A DNA stretch of 13,780 nucleotides from the NCBI GenBank assembly GCA_021203805.1, contig JAJQAM010000046.1, positions 1 through 13,780 of the forward strand, given 5' to 3'. Shown in pieces: positions 7,015-13,780 of this stretch (position 1 is the first letter of the stretch; the number at the start of each line of letters is the position of its first letter). The notes under the pieces were generated by a model. It was not told where the DNA came from. It worked only from the letters and a program-made list of their open reading frames with translations, and searched no databases. The DNA comes from Coprobacillus sp. Lineage in GTDB: Bacteria > Bacillota_I > Bacilli_A > RFN20 > CAG-826. The translations under genes were made by a program, and so were the position numbers.

Positions 7015-7017
7015 ATT
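7001..7017 (+). promoter_or_regulatory. Shine-Dalgarno and ATT start codon of the first ABC gene
   Basis: TAGGAGG (7001-7007) is 7 bases before ATT (7015-7017). The in-frame stop TAG at 6997-6999 bounds the reading frame, and no ATG, GTG, TTG or CTG occurs in frame from there until GTG at 7462, inside the ABC signature motif. Reading from the ATT gives x-L-S-V-S-H-L-S-K-E-Y, which lines up residue for residue, without a gap, with M-I-S-L-S-H-V-S-K-S-Y of the neighbouring paralogue. ATT is a rare initiator known from infC in enterobacteria. Confidence 0.75.
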
Positions 7018-9114
7018 TTATCGGTATCACATCTAAGCAAAGAATATCCCCTCAAAGAAGGAAACTCAGTAATAGCGCTTAGTGACTTCTCTTTTGATTT
7101 TCCGTCTTGTGGTCTTGTTTTTATAAAAGGAGAGTCAGGAAGTGGCAAGTCGACCTTTCTTAACTGTATTTCCCTCATCGATAAACCAACGTCAGGTAAG
7201 GTTTTCTATAACGGAGAGGATGTTCTTTCCTATAAGGAGAAGGCTAGGAGGAAATACCTTCGTAACGATATCGCCTTTATTTTTCAAAATTACCACCTTT
7301 TTGAGAATGAGACTGTTCTCTTTAATGTCGAGCTCCCCCTTCTTATCAAGGGGGATAAAGAGCACGAAGAGAAAGCAAAAGCCGCTTTAAACGGAGTTAA
7401 TATCCCTAGCGATTTATTCTCTCACAAAGTTAGTGATCTATCTGGAGGAGAGAAGCAGAGAGTGGCGATTGCTAGAGCTCTTGTAAAAGATGCGCCGCTT
7501 TTACTCTGCGATGAACCGACGGGTGCGGTTGATCAAAGTAATGCTCATGAGATTATGGACATTCTTAAAAAGGAAAGCGAGAGAAAGCTCGTCATTTGTG
7601 TGTCCCATAATGAAGAGCTTATTGAGGAGTATGCTGATCTTGTCCTTTTAATTGAGGGCGGAAAACTTAAAGATGCCAGAGTTATTAATGAGCCGGTTAG
7701 CGCAGCTAACTGGTCCGCTCCAAAGCAAAGGGACAAAAGAAGCCTTCCTTATATTTCTCATCTCGCTTTTTCTAATTTTAAAAGAAGGAAGAAACAAACC
7801 ATTTTTAATGGAGTAGTCATGATGGTGTGCCTTCTTTTTTCGCTTCTGATAATCGGTTTTATCTCAAATATTCCCACTTTAATCGATAATCAAGCCGCTC
7901 TCGCTTTTGATTATCCTTCTCTAACACTCTATGCGGTTCAAAGCGAGAAAGTAGAGGGGACAAGTCTATCACTTACTAAAACCTATCGTCCTACCGACTC
8001 AATGATTAAAGATTTTAAGCATTACTACCCTCACTATGAATGCGATTATAATCTCGATTATTTCTTCTCAAGTGGGACATTTTCCGTAGGAGAGGAAGCG
8101 CTATACGAAGTAACCGCCACCCCGATTTATTCCTTTCAGGGAAACTATGTAAATAAAGATCTCCTCATAAAAGGCCATATGCCGGTGGGCGATTCTCTCA
8201 CTGATGTAGTCATCAATAAAAGCGCTTATGACTCCCTCTCAAAAACGCTTAATACGGACCCAGTTGGAACATATGTTGACTATTTTATTAGCGAGTATAT
8301 TACTTATACCGACCCTGACACTTTAGAAAAAGTAACCGATAACTTTGAAATAATTGAGAAGTTTTATATCGCCGGAGTAGTGGATGATTTTTCTTTTTTA
8401 GAGTCCCCGAAAATATATTATTCCTACACCGGTTTATTTAATTATCTCTCTAGTGAGGAGATGATTTATCTCTCTGATTACTTAGGAGAAACAATTTCTT
8501 ACTATGACTATTTATCGATGGTTAGTGATAACGATGTCATCACTTCCTATTCTTACCGTCTCTTTCTTAAAGACTACCATGAAACTTATAAAATAAGTGA
8601 AGATATCGAAACCCTCTCTTCTTCCTATCAATTAACGAGTCTTACGGAGTCAAGAGTAGAGTCTTTTGCCGCTCTTCTTGACGCGGTAAGAATTGGTCTT
8701 TTATTCTTTCTCGTTATTGTCCTAGTAATCTGTCTTATCTTGATTGGTATTATCTGCCTATCAACCTATCTAGGAGACTCTAAGCAGCTAGCGATGCTCC
8801 TGTCATTAGGCGTAAAGAAAGATGAAACTATTAAGATGTATATCTATGAGAATATCCTGACGTGCCTTATCGCGGTAGCGGGCTCTTTTATTCTCTCATA
8901 CGGCTGTCAGTGGCTCATTAACTGGATACTCCGCTCCTTCAGCGGAATATCTCCTTTTATTAGTATTCCCTTTGCCTCGTTTATGGGCTATCCCTTCTTA
9001 CTCCCAATTCTGGTTTTTATTATTAGTATTACTTTTGTCCTTATCTCTTGCTCTCTTCCCATTATGACAAGCGGCCGTATCTCCCTTAAGGAGGAACTAC
9101 AAAACAGTGATTAG
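7015..9114 (+). CDS. ABC transporter, fused ATPase and MacB/FtsX-type permease (first half, ATT start)
   Basis: Half-transporter of 699 residues in the MacB/FtsX-like class (type VII ABC). The N-terminal ATPase has Walker A G-E-S-G-S-G-K-S (39-46), Q-loop Q91, signature L-S-G-G-E-K-Q (142-148), Walker B ending D166-E167 and switch H198, so it looks active. A membrane helix follows at about 264-286, then an outside domain of about 270 residues, then three helices (about 560-585, 612-634, 658-682). The outside domain has a G-H-M-P...V-V-I-N-K-S stretch (387-403) and F-Y-I-A-G-V-V-D-D (450-458), a pattern recalling the MacB core domain. The start must be ATT at 7015; beginning at GTG 7462 would remove most of the ATPase. 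It overlaps the next gene by 8 bases and probably pairs with it. The substrate is unknown; lipoprotein, peptide export or antimicrobial-resistance roles are all possible. A lost start codon (pseudogene) is the alternative. Confidence 0.85.
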   Translation: MLSVSHLSKEYPLKEGNSVIALSDFSFDFPSCGLVFIKGESGSGKSTFLNCISLIDKPTSGKVFYNGEDVLSYKEKARRKYLRNDIAFIFQNYHLFENETVLFNVELPLLIKGDKEHEEKAKAALNGVNIPSDLFSHKVSDLSGGEKQRVAIARALVKDAPLLLCDEPTGAVDQSNAHEIMDILKKESERKLVICVSHNEELIEEYADLVLLIEGGKLKDARVINEPVSAANWSAPKQRDKRSLPYISHLAFSNFKRRKKQTIFNGVVMMVCLLFSLLIIGFISNIPTLIDNQAALAFDYPSLTLYAVQSEKVEGTSLSLTKTYRPTDSMIKDFKHYYPHYECDYNLDYFFSSGTFSVGEEALYEVTATPIYSFQGNYVNKDLLIKGHMPVGDSLTDVVINKSAYDSLSKTLNTDPVGTYVDYFISEYITYTDPDTLEKVTDNFEIIEKFYIAGVVDDFSFLESPKIYYSYTGLFNYLSSEEMIYLSDYLGETISYYDYLSMVSDNDVITSYSYRLFLKDYHETYKISEDIETLSSSYQLTSLTESRVESFAALLDAVRIGLLFFLVIVLVICLILIGIICLSTYLGDSKQLAMLLSLGVKKDETIKMYIYENILTCLIAVAGSFILSYGCQWLINWILRSFSGISPFISIPFASFMGYPFLLPILVFIISITFVLISCSLPIMTSGRISLKEELQNSD

Positions 9115-11923
9115 TTTATCTCATGTTTCTAAATCTTATGATGGCACATTAGTTCTAAATGACGTAAATCTCGAGTTTCCCGAAAGAGGCCTAGTCATGA
9201 TCTACGGCCCAAGCGGAAGCGGGAAGTCCACTCTCCTTCATATCATTTCTCTTCTCCTTAGCGCTAAAGGAGATGTTCTTTATGACGGCAAATCGTTTAA
9301 AGGGAAAAGCGACGAAGAAATAAGTGAGTTCCGCCTACGAAATATTGGTCTAGCCTTTCAAGACTTTAAGCTCTTTGAAAGCGATACTGTTCTAAATAAC
9401 GTCTTACTTCCTCTGTCCACTATTGATAGCGAGAAAAAAGAGGAGAACGAGCAAGAAGCACTAACCTGTCTTAGTTTATGCGGGATTAGACATCTCTCTA
9501 AGTCAGTTGTCTCCACTCTTTCAGGAGGAGAAAGACAGAGAGTTGCTATCGCTAGAGCAATGGTTAATAAAGCCCGCTATATCTTCGCGGATGAACCAAC
9601 TGGTTCTCTTGATCGAGACAATACCTTAAATGTGATGTCTCTTCTTCAAAATATCTCTTTATCTAGACTCGTAGTGGTAGTCTCTCACGATAAGACTTTA
9701 ATCGATCAGTTTGCGGACCGGGTTATCTATTTAGAGGACGGAAAAGTGATCGATGATGTCACTATTAATCACGAGCAAAAGCAAATCGAATACGTCCAAA
9801 CTGCAAAGAATTCCGCTGATAAAAAGCCGTCTTTACCCACTTCATTTATCTTTAAACATATCCGTAAAATTGATAAAAGTAAGAAGTGGAGGAGCCGTTT
9901 TTCTAAGGGAGTTATTTCTCTAGGACTTATTGGAGTAGGTCTCTCTTTTATTATTTCTGATGCCGTCTCCGGTATCGTTGTGGATAGCTATTCTCAGCTT
10001 ATTGATAAAGACCAAATCATTGTTGATAGCGGAAGCTATACAAATACCTTTGAGTCCAAAGAAGCCCTATCTCTATACGGCTGCCTTGATATCAAAAATG
10101 AGTATCCCGATCTCATATACGATATAGGAGTAACTTATCTATTTGATGAGGAAGAGTTCTATCCTGAGGAAAATAGGATATATTACTGCCCTAGCCAAGG
10201 AGTGGAGGACCCACTTCCAGGTCTAGATATTAGTCTCATTAATGATTTTATATGGCTAGACACCTATCCTCCCGCTGAAGTGCTTCCCGAAATGCCTACC
10301 TCTCTTGATAACTTTCAGGTAGTGGCCCAGTTTACAATGAACACCGCCCGCATGCTCTGTCAGGATATAGGGCTAGGAGATAATAAAACCGAAGCTCAAA
10401 CTCTTTTAAGTAATTATCTTGAAAATAATCAAATTATTCTGCGCCTGCGCCTTCAAAATGACAGCTGGAACTATTGGGATACCTACGATATTGAAGTGGT
10501 TGGCTTTACGATTGGAACGTCTAACTGCTTTTATCACTATAACCACTTATGGAATCAGGATGTCTTTTCCTATCTCTCTTATGACTTTTCCCCTAACATC
10601 GAGTCCGCTCATGACACTCCTTGGACCATGGAAGAGATCTATTATTTTGAGTGCCTAGATGACGCGGAAATGGTGTATTCCCTCTCTCTTCAAGACTCAG
10701 TATTTTCAAATGCGTTTCTTGATAAAGGAAGCGAAGCCTATTTCTCTAGCTACGCGAATAACATCGATGCTTATTCCACTCGCCTCTTAGCCTTTAGTGA
10801 TAACTATTCTTATCTTTCTCCCTATCTTGGGAAAAGCCTAGTTAATATGGACTCTAATTTAACATCAGTCGTATATGGAACGGATATGGGCTACGCCTTA
10901 TACGGCTCCTATTTTATGAGCGGATTCGCTCGAGAAATGTATTTCTCTTTTAATAAAAATAGACTTGATGATGTCGATAATTATCTCTCCTATTATGATG
11001 CCTCTGGGGGAGTGGACTATCAAACCGATAAATCCGTCTTAAAAGGTCATTACACTCAGGTCGCTAATAGTGGGGTGACCTTCTACCCCCTTGAAGGAGA
11101 AGACTTCTATATGGGAAGAGCGCCCTCTAATATAAAAGAAGTTGCTGTGTCCACCGCTTTTCTTGATGCAGTGGGCTGGGACTATTCGAAAGCCTTAAAT
11201 GATGAGACCCTTTTTGTCTTATATGATAAAGAAGATAACTATCTTTCTAATAACTATGTCAGCAAAATATATGTTGAAGATGAACTCGATGTCGTGGGCA
11301 TTATTGATTCAGATAAGATTGCTATATATCAAGACTCAGACTGGCTCATCTCTTATTTTATCTTCACCTATGATGTCTCCGCTTTTAATCTTGTTCCATA
11401 TTCATTTGCTTTTAATATAAATGATCCATCCAAGATGGATGAAACGATGAAAAAACTAAAGCAGTATCTTCCAGGCTATACAGTCTATAACCCAGTCAAT
11501 GAATTAAATAGCAGCGTGAGAGAAGTATCTAATTACATTTCCATAGGAATACTTATCATTTCTATTGTAGCCCTTGTAGCCTCCTCTCTTCTCATCTTTG
11601 CAATGATTAATCTCCTCATCATTGAAAATAAGAGGGACTTTGGTCTTCTTAGATGTATCGGGGTAAACTCAAAGCAGTCTTTTAAGATGGTATTAGGATA
11701 TGGTCTCTATCTTTGCATAACGTCCTTCATTTTATCGGTCATTGAGCTTGTCTTTGTCATGCTGATACTGGTTTTAACAACCTCTTCATTTACCTTCGGC
11801 GCTTCCTTTTTTATCGCCCTTTTATGTATGGCAGCGGTCTCGCTTCTCGTTTCCCTATTTGCGTGTGCTCTTCAGTATAAGAAGATAACCCGTCTTGATC
11901 CCCTTGAGGCTATAAAAAGGTAA
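9107..11923 (+). CDS. ABC transporter, fused ATPase and MacB/FtsX-type permease with very large ectodomain (second half)
   Basis: A 938-residue paralogue of the preceding gene. The ATPase carries Walker A G-P-S-G-S-G-K-S (34-41), Q85, signature L-S-G-G-E-R-Q (138-144), Walker B with D162-E163 and H194. The first helix is at about 268-290. About 515 outside residues follow, then three helices (about 812-838, 862-890, 898-923). The stretch K-R-D-F-G-L-L-R-C-I-G (843-853) and the tail D-P-L-E-A-I-K-R are typical of the FtsX permease fold. The ectodomain is rich in Tyr, Asp and Ser and has five cysteines. It holds a G-R-A-P...V-A-V-S stretch (670-682) and D-V-V-G-I (728-732) like those of the partner, and a possible second copy around 400-470. 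The start is GTG with AAGGAGG (9088-9094) 12 bases upstream, rather far, so coupling through the 8-base overlap is likely. No two-component system or substrate gene adjoins. Confidence 0.88.
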   Translation: MISLSHVSKSYDGTLVLNDVNLEFPERGLVMIYGPSGSGKSTLLHIISLLLSAKGDVLYDGKSFKGKSDEEISEFRLRNIGLAFQDFKLFESDTVLNNVLLPLSTIDSEKKEENEQEALTCLSLCGIRHLSKSVVSTLSGGERQRVAIARAMVNKARYIFADEPTGSLDRDNTLNVMSLLQNISLSRLVVVVSHDKTLIDQFADRVIYLEDGKVIDDVTINHEQKQIEYVQTAKNSADKKPSLPTSFIFKHIRKIDKSKKWRSRFSKGVISLGLIGVGLSFIISDAVSGIVVDSYSQLIDKDQIIVDSGSYTNTFESKEALSLYGCLDIKNEYPDLIYDIGVTYLFDEEEFYPEENRIYYCPSQGVEDPLPGLDISLINDFIWLDTYPPAEVLPEMPTSLDNFQVVAQFTMNTARMLCQDIGLGDNKTEAQTLLSNYLENNQIILRLRLQNDSWNYWDTYDIEVVGFTIGTSNCFYHYNHLWNQDVFSYLSYDFSPNIESAHDTPWTMEEIYYFECLDDAEMVYSLSLQDSVFSNAFLDKGSEAYFSSYANNIDAYSTRLLAFSDNYSYLSPYLGKSLVNMDSNLTSVVYGTDMGYALYGSYFMSGFAREMYFSFNKNRLDDVDNYLSYYDASGGVDYQTDKSVLKGHYTQVANSGVTFYPLEGEDFYMGRAPSNIKEVAVSTAFLDAVGWDYSKALNDETLFVLYDKEDNYLSNNYVSKIYVEDELDVVGIIDSDKIAIYQDSDWLISYFIFTYDVSAFNLVPYSFAFNINDPSKMDETMKKLKQYLPGYTVYNPVNELNSSVREVSNYISIGILIISIVALVASSLLIFAMINLLIIENKRDFGLLRCIGVNSKQSFKMVLGYGLYLCITSFILSVIELVFVMLILVLTTSSFTFGASFFIALLCMAAVSLLVSLFACALQYKKITRLDPLEAIKR

Positions 11924-11934
11924 TTTATTACCTT
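11917..11934 (+). terminator. Hairpin at the end of the ABC operon
   Basis: AAGGTAA (11917-11923) and TTACCTT (11928-11934) form a perfect 7-bp stem with loop TTTA. The stop codon of the second ABC gene lies in the 5' arm. Only two pairs are GC, and the T-rich stretch after it is broken (CCTTATTGCTTTTTG), so termination may be partial. The stretch also overlaps the promoter region of ychF. Confidence 0.45.
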
Positions 11935-11939
11935 CCTTA

Positions 11940-11967
11940 TTGCTTTTTGCTTTATTTTTTATATAAT
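11940..11967 (+). promoter_or_regulatory. Promoter of ychF
   Basis: TTGCTT (11940-11945) and a perfect TATAAT (11962-11967) are 16 bases apart. The expected start of transcription, near 11974, is only about 9 bases before the ychF ATG. No Shine-Dalgarno is present in AACAAATAGCAAATT, so the mRNA would be nearly leaderless. Confidence 0.6.
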
Positions 11968-11982
11968 AACAAATAGCAAATT

Positions 11983-13101
11983 ATGGGACTAAAAGCTGGA
12001 ATTATTGGACTACCGAACGTTGGAAAATCAACTCTTTTTAATGCGATTACTAACTCCCACGTTGAGGCCTCTAATTATCCTTTCGCTACTATTTCACCAA
12101 ATACAGGAGTGGTTAACGTTCCAGATGATAGACTCGATGACCTCGTTTCTATTTTTAATCCGAAAAGAAGAATTCCCGCGACCGTCGAATTTATTGATAT
12201 AGCGGGTTTAGTTAAAGGCGCAAGTAAAGGCGAAGGACTAGGTAACCAGTTTCTCGCTAACATCAGAGTGTGTGAATCTATTGTGGAAGTGGTTCGCTGC
12301 TTTAATAACCCTGATATTATTCATGTCGACGGAAGTGTTGATCCCATAAGAGATATTGATGTCATCAATCTCGAGCTTGTTATGGCGGACCTAGAAGTGG
12401 TTAATAAGCGCCTTGAAAAAGTCGCCACCAAAGCCAGAGTTAATAAAGATAAGGAGTCTCAGTTTGAGATGTCTATTCTCACTCCGCTTCAGGAAGCCTT
12501 CCTTAAAGGGATTCCCGCCAGGAATCTTACCTGGACGGAAGAGCAGCTCTCCTTTATGAGAGTGAATTATTCCCTTCTTACCCTTAAACCAATCCTCTAT
12601 GTTTGTAACGTTGGGGAGGAAGATTTACTTGATCTAGATAACTGCACTAACTATCAGTTAGTGAAAGAATATGCCGCTAAAGAAGGAAATGAAGCTATTC
12701 CGGTATCCTGTCAAATTGAAAGCGAGTTATCTGAGCTTAGTAAAGAAGACAGAACAGAATATCTTGCTTCTTTAGGAATTAGTGAAGGCGGACTTGAAAA
12801 GGTGATTAAGGCGACCTATAAACTCCTTAATCTCTCTACCTTCTTTACCGTGGGGCCTGATGAATGCCGGGCTTGGACCTATCAAAACGGAATGCTCGCT
12901 CCAGAATGCGCGGGCATCATTCACACCGATTTTCAAAAGGGCTTTATATGCGCTGAAGTTTATCCTTATGAAGCCATCAAAGAATATAGAAGTGAAGCCG
13001 CGGTTAAAGAAAAAGGAAAGGTCCGAACTGAGGGAAAGAACTATGCCGTTAAGGACGGAGATGTTCTCTTCTTTAGATTTAACGTAAGTAAAAATGGATA
13101 A
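11983..13101 (+). CDS. ychF: Redox-regulated ATPase YchF (Obg family, OLA1-like)
   Basis: Universally conserved P-loop ATPase of the Obg/YchF family that binds ribosomes and is tied to stress and redox responses. The 372-residue product (usual length about 363-367) has G1 G-L-P-N-V-G-K-S-T (9-17), G3 D-I-A-G-L-V (72-77), the degenerate G4 N-V-G-E (209-212) that favours ATP over GTP, a helical coiled-coil insertion (about 125-200) and a C-terminal TGS domain (about 289-369) ending in F-R-F-N-V. The ATG at 11983 fits the family N-terminus exactly (M-G-x-K-x-G-I-x-G-L-P). It has no Shine-Dalgarno and lies about 9 bases from the inferred transcript start. It overlaps ispF by 8 bases and leads the ychF-ispF-argS unit. 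Confidence 0.97.
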   Translation: MGLKAGIIGLPNVGKSTLFNAITNSHVEASNYPFATISPNTGVVNVPDDRLDDLVSIFNPKRRIPATVEFIDIAGLVKGASKGEGLGNQFLANIRVCESIVEVVRCFNNPDIIHVDGSVDPIRDIDVINLELVMADLEVVNKRLEKVATKARVNKDKESQFEMSILTPLQEAFLKGIPARNLTWTEEQLSFMRVNYSLLTLKPILYVCNVGEEDLLDLDNCTNYQLVKEYAAKEGNEAIPVSCQIESELSELSKEDRTEYLASLGISEGGLEKVIKATYKLLNLSTFFTVGPDECRAWTYQNGMLAPECAGIIHTDFQKGFICAEVYPYEAIKEYRSEAAVKEKGKVRTEGKNYAVKDGDVLFFRFNVSKNG

Positions 13102-13588
13102 AACTGGTTTAGGAGTGGATATCCACCCATTAGTAAAAAATAGACCCCTTATAATTGGAGGAGTAACTATCCCTTCTAAAAGGGGAGAAAAGGGCCACTC
13201 CGACGGGGACGTTTTATATCACGCCCTCGTAGACGCTCTTCTTGGCGCGATCGGTAAGGGAACAATTGGAGACTATTTTCCAAGTAGTGACCCTAAATAT
13301 ACCGACTATGATTCTAAGAATTTTGTTTTAGAAATTAAGCCGATGGTTAAAGAAAGCGGCTACCGTATCGCTAATATTGACGCGTGTATCCAGCTTGAAG
13401 CCCCTCTAATCGTTGATTATGTTCCCAAAATGAAAGAGAATATCTTTTCTCTTTTAAGTGATTTAGGGCTTAAAAAAGAAAATATTTCCATCAAAGGCGG
13501 CACTAACGAAGGACTTGGAAAGATTGGAAAGGGGAAAGCCGTATCCGCTTTGGTAAGTGTTCTTCTTTATAAAGAAGAGGAGAAATGA
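13094..13588 (+). CDS. ispF: 2-C-methyl-D-erythritol 2,4-cyclodiphosphate synthase IspF
   Basis: Fifth enzyme of the MEP isoprenoid pathway; it cyclises CDP-methylerythritol 2-phosphate with loss of CMP. The 164-residue product has the metal ligands D9 and H11 (G-V-D-I-H-P) and H43 in G-H-S-D-G-D-V-L-Y-H, the G-A-I-G...I-G-D-Y-F-P segment, D-A-C-I-Q-L-E-A-P and the C-terminal E-G-L-G-K-I-G-K-G-K nucleotide-binding loop. The usual K-A-T-T-T-E stretch reads K-G-G-T-N-E, keeping one Thr and the Glu. The ATG lies in the ychF end (8-base overlap) with no clear Shine-Dalgarno, so it probably depends on coupled translation. The MEP pathway supplies the isoprenoid donor used by MiaA, a functional link across the window, though the two are in separate operons. 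Confidence 0.95.
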   Translation: MDKTGLGVDIHPLVKNRPLIIGGVTIPSKRGEKGHSDGDVLYHALVDALLGAIGKGTIGDYFPSSDPKYTDYDSKNFVLEIKPMVKESGYRIANIDACIQLEAPLIVDYVPKMKENIFSLLSDLGLKKENISIKGGTNEGLGKIGKGKAVSALVSVLLYKEEEK

Positions 13589-13601
13589 TATTATTTGACT
13601 T

Positions 13602-13780
13602 ATGGAAATAACGCTTTATCTTAAAGAAATCATTCAGAAAAGTCTTACCCTATTAGGGATTTATCCTAGCCTTAATGACATCGTCATTGAAAAGAGTAAA
13701 AATCCCGCTTTTGGTGACTATTCCACTAACGTCGCCATGAGATACGCCAAAGAGCTTGGCATGAGCCCTGTGGAAGTGGC
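13602..13780 (+). CDS. argS: Arginyl-tRNA synthetase, N-terminal part (runs off the window)
   Basis: The ATG at 13602 opens a frame that stays open to the window end (59 full codons). It contains I-E-K-S-K-N-P-A-F-G-D-Y-S-T-N-V-A-M with A-K-x-L-G-M-S-P-V-E-V-A after it. That is the N-terminal Add-1 domain of class I arginyl-tRNA synthetase, whose G-D-(Y/F)-(A/S)-(T/S)-N-x-A motif recognises the tRNA D-loop. An in-frame TGA at 13596 rules out an earlier start. The nearest purine-rich site, GGAG (13579-13582), is 19 bases upstream, too far for good ribosome binding. The 13-base gap after ispF suggests co-transcription with ychF and ispF. The catalytic domain is outside the window. Confidence 0.9.
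   Translation, partial: MEITLYLKEIIQKSLTLLGIYPSLNDIVIEKSKNPAFGDYSTNVAMRYAKELGMSPVEV

Noticed and set aside
6966..7080. TTG at 6966 opening a different frame through the hairpin, with slippage on the T run into the ABC frame
   Set aside because: The frame has no Shine-Dalgarno and would add about 15 residues absent from the paralogue. The ATT start explains the protein without a frameshift.
6954..7178. Minus-strand open frame of 74 codons
   Set aside because: It lies over the terminator and the ATPase coding region in antisense, with no ribosome site and no recognisable domain.
7462..9114. GTG at 7462 as the start of the first ABC gene
   Set aside because: It lies inside the ABC signature motif. 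Walker A, the Q-loop and the beginning of the ATPase are encoded in the same frame upstream, so the true start must be earlier.
13585..13611. Eight-codon open frame (M-I-L-F-D-L-W-K) overlapping the argS start
   Set aside because: Its Shine-Dalgarno is only 2 bases from the ATG and its sequence has no leader-peptide traits such as Arg codons.
1..13780. Mollicute code with TGA as Trp
   Set aside because: TGA ends miaB and ispF at the expected protein ends, and Trp in conserved sites is TGG, so the standard code holds.

Overview
The window is a gene-dense stretch of bacterial chromosome with every gene on the + strand. It suggests an uncultured or little-studied low-GC Gram-positive of the Bacilli/Erysipelotrichia/Mollicutes-relative type. 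The order cinA-recA-rny-ymdB-miaB-ymcA(ricA)-miaA is a thinned version of the order known from Bacillus, and RNase Y, YmdB and a YlbF/YmcA protein are typical of that group. The standard genetic code fits: Trp is TGG and TGA ends miaB and ispF. No tRNA, rRNA, CRISPR array, IS element or phage gene is visible.

Layout. Positions 1-91 hold the end of cinA. recA follows (146-1138). An AT-rich 181-base gap carries a probable promoter and a long leader for the next operon. Positions 1320-6949 form a tight six-gene operon: rny, ymdB, miaB, ricA-like, miaA and tcdA. It combines membrane-anchored mRNA decay (RNase Y and a RicA-like partner) with enzymes that modify base 37 of tRNA (MiaA then MiaB for ms2i6A, TcdA for cyclic t6A). 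The operon ends at a clear hairpin with a T tract at 6982-7014.

Positions 7015-11923 hold two overlapping ABC transporter genes. Each encodes an N-terminal ATPase fused to a four-helix MacB/FtsX-type permease, with ectodomains of about 270 and 515 residues. They are probably the two halves of one heterodimer. The first gene has no ATG, GTG or TTG start. Its reading frame, its alignment with the second gene and a strong Shine-Dalgarno all point to an ATT start codon at 7015. That Shine-Dalgarno lies in the 3' arm of the hairpin ending the upstream operon, so termination, ribosome access and a rare start codon are packed into about 30 bases. This is the most unusual feature of the window.

Positions 11940-13780 hold ychF, ispF and the start of argS, behind a good promoter placed so close to ychF that its mRNA would be nearly leaderless.

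Most of the region is housekeeping. I do not see a wholly new multi-gene system. The points most worth a second look are the ATT start and hairpin arrangement, the ABC pair with large tyrosine-rich ectodomains, and a short cysteine-free RicA homologue.
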